This document shows positions 62,764 through 64,000 of a DNA stretch of 64,000 bases, one piece after another (position 1 is the first letter of the stretch; every line of letters begins with the position of its first letter). Both the position numbers and the translations under genes were made by a program. The notes beneath the pieces are model-generated. The model was not told where the DNA came from. It did no database searches and saw only the letters and a program-made list of their open reading frames with translations. The stretch is from Sulfitobacter sp. F26204 (GTDB taxonomy: Bacteria; Pseudomonadota; Alphaproteobacteria; Rhodobacterales; Rhodobacteraceae), in contig NZ_JAPMLQ010000003.1 in the NCBI RefSeq assembly GCF_026410305.1, positions 372,001 to 436,000 on the forward strand, given 5' to 3'.

Positions 62764-63966
62764 ATGGCCATTACGAACACCGAAACGCGATATGGTAGTG
62801 TGACAAAAGGCTTTCACTGGCTGACCGCCTTTCTTATCATTACGTTGATCCCGCTTGGCTTGATCGCAAATCGCCTTCCCTTTGAAACTGACGCTGAACT
62901 GGCGCAAAAGGCCTGGCTGTTTTCCCTGCACAAGACACTTGGTGTCACTGTCTTTTTCGTGGCGATACTGCGCCTCCTTTGGACCCTATCCCAGCCCAAA
63001 CCTCGCCTGTTGAACACAGATAGGCTGGTCGAGAGCTTCACAGCAGAAATGGTGCATTGGCTGCTTTATGCCTCGTTGATCATTGTTCCCTTGTCAGGGT
63101 GGATCTCACATGCCGCCGCACAAGGATTCGCGCCGATCTGGTGGCCATTTGGCCAATCCCTGCCGCTGGTGCCAAAATCCACGGGAATCGAACACCTCTT
63201 TTCTTCCGTGCATTGGTTTGCCAGCAAGCTGCTGGCCCTGTCTGTGCTCCTTCATATCGCAGGTGCTCTCAAACACCACTTTGTCGATCATGATGTCACC
63301 CTGCGCCGAATGTTGCCCGGTGACCTGTCAATCGGTTCGCTGCCTATACAGAAGCATAGCCGCAAGCCGATCATCGTCGCCGCAGCTGTTTGGGCATTGG
63401 TCATTGCCCTGGGCACCACCCAAGGGATAAGCGACAAAAACAGCACGTTTTCAGGCAAGTCACTGGCTGAGGTCACCTCGGACTGGTTGGTGGACAGGGG
63501 AAGCATCGAAATCACCGTCGTCCAGTTCGGAAGCGAAGTAACCGGTAATTTTGCCGATTGGACTTCAGCAATCAGTTTTGATGAAACGATCCCCGAAGGC
63601 GAGGTCGGCCACGTCACAACAACGATTGCAATTCCTTCTCTCACGCTTGGTTCGGTCACACAGCAGGCCTTTGGAGTCGATTTTTTTGACGCCGCAACCT
63701 ATGAAACGGCCAAATTCGACGGGGTGATCCGCCACGCCATTGACGGCTACGAAGCGGTCGGCACCCTGACAATCAAGGACATAACAGTGCCGTTGGTCTT
63801 GCCTTTTAATCTGGCAGTGAACGAAGACGTCGCTGAAATGAGGGCCGATTTGACCCTGGACCGTCGAGACTTTGGCATCGGCGACAATATCGGCGATGAG
63901 GCCAGTCTTGCTTTTGCGGTCAAACTGGCGATCAAGCTTAAGGCCAGTCGCAGCGCGCCAGAATGA
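62764..63966 (+). CDS. Cytochrome b561-YceI fusion protein
   Basis: 400 residues. N-terminal cytochrome b561/b6 domain (about 8-190) with four spans and paired His ligands (FHWLT, SLHKTLG, SVHWFASKL, LHIAGALKHH), then a linker span (about 205-220) and a C-terminal YceI lipocalin-like domain (about 225-398) that binds isoprenoid lipids. The combination suggests electron transfer linked to a quinone-like ligand. RBS AGGAGCAATAA. Divergent from fabD. Confidence 0.9.
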   Translation: MAITNTETRYGSVTKGFHWLTAFLIITLIPLGLIANRLPFETDAELAQKAWLFSLHKTLGVTVFFVAILRLLWTLSQPKPRLLNTDRLVESFTAEMVHWLLYASLIIVPLSGWISHAAAQGFAPIWWPFGQSLPLVPKSTGIEHLFSSVHWFASKLLALSVLLHIAGALKHHFVDHDVTLRRMLPGDLSIGSLPIQKHSRKPIIVAAAVWALVIALGTTQGISDKNSTFSGKSLAEVTSDWLVDRGSIEITVVQFGSEVTGNFADWTSAISFDETIPEGEVGHVTTTIAIPSLTLGSVTQQAFGVDFFDAATYETAKFDGVIRHAIDGYEAVGTLTIKDITVPLVLPFNLAVNEDVAEMRADLTLDRRDFGIGDNIGDEASLAFAVKLAIKLKASRSAPE

Positions 63967-63975
63967 CAAAGACAA

Positions 63976-64000
63976 GGCCCACCGGTTCCCGGCAGGCCCT
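63976..64000 (+). terminator. Possible terminator cut by the window edge
   Basis: GGCCCACCGG and CCGGCAGGCC can pair with two central mismatches around a 3-base loop just after the fusion gene. Any T tract would lie outside the window. Confidence 0.35.

Noticed and set aside
1-64000. CRISPR arrays, insertion sequences, rRNA or tRNA genes
   Set aside because: No regularly spaced direct repeats, transposase-like frames, terminal inverted repeats or RNA gene signatures were seen.

Overview
The window reads as chromosomal DNA of a marine alphaproteobacterium of the order Rhodobacterales (Roseobacter group). The grounds are the gene families, the operon layouts (bolA/grxD, zapA, two tandem gap genes, pdhA-pdhB-pdhC with lipoyl-bearing E1 beta, M23 peptidase plus bactofilin) and above all a complete gene transfer agent (GTA) head-tail cluster of the Rhodobacter capsulatus type. 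It is almost wholly coding. I see no rRNA, tRNA, insertion sequence, integrase or CRISPR array.

Layout. 1-2.9 kb: the end of an XdhC-family gene, bolA and a CGFS glutaredoxin (iron-sulfur trafficking), a probable 6S RNA, zapA and a coiled-coil gene. 3.2-10.4 kb: central carbon genes (transketolase, two glyceraldehyde-3-phosphate dehydrogenases whose cofactor pockets differ), two tiny membrane proteins, a DUF808 protein, coaD and a CBS protein. 10.4-17.6 kb: a valine/isobutyrate degradation set (LysR regulator, mmsA, acyl-CoA dehydrogenase, 3-hydroxyisobutyryl-CoA hydrolase, mmsB) and a MmgE/PrpD gene. 17.6-30.6 kb, minus strand: uvrA behind an SOS box, two MFS transporters, a methyltransferase, lpdA, a DUF924 protein, queA and a large AsmA/YhdP-like protein. 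30.7-41.5 kb: 1-Cys peroxiredoxin, ferritin-like DUF455 protein, M23 peptidase plus bactofilin, two cyclophilins, pgk, an FtsB-like gene and the pyruvate dehydrogenase operon.

41.6-57.1 kb: cysE, then the GTA cluster on the minus strand (small and large terminase, portal, g3.5, prohead protease, capsid, head-tail connectors, tail tube, chaperones, tape measure, distal tail, hub, NlpC/P60 peptidase and a 1360-residue host-recognition protein), closed by a small Cys/His-rich ORF. 57.2-62.6 kb: mltG, fabF, a GNAT gene, acpP, fabG and fabD, all minus strand. 62.8-64.0 kb: a cytochrome b561-YceI fusion.

The most interesting signals are regulatory. A consensus-like sigma-70 promoter (TTGACA, 17 bp, TATAGA) fires toward the GTA cluster and is followed within about 20 bp by an intrinsic terminator, before the first GTA gene; this fits control by antitermination. 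A shared inverted repeat (TAGTTTA-N4-TAAACTA) precedes both lpdA and pdhA, which lie 13 kb apart and encode parts of one complex. Paired TTAGCGCTAA-type operators precede the first gap gene, an SOS box precedes uvrA, and TTTGCAA elements flank the valine genes. The GTA host-recognition protein carries an acidic low-complexity insertion that looks unusual.
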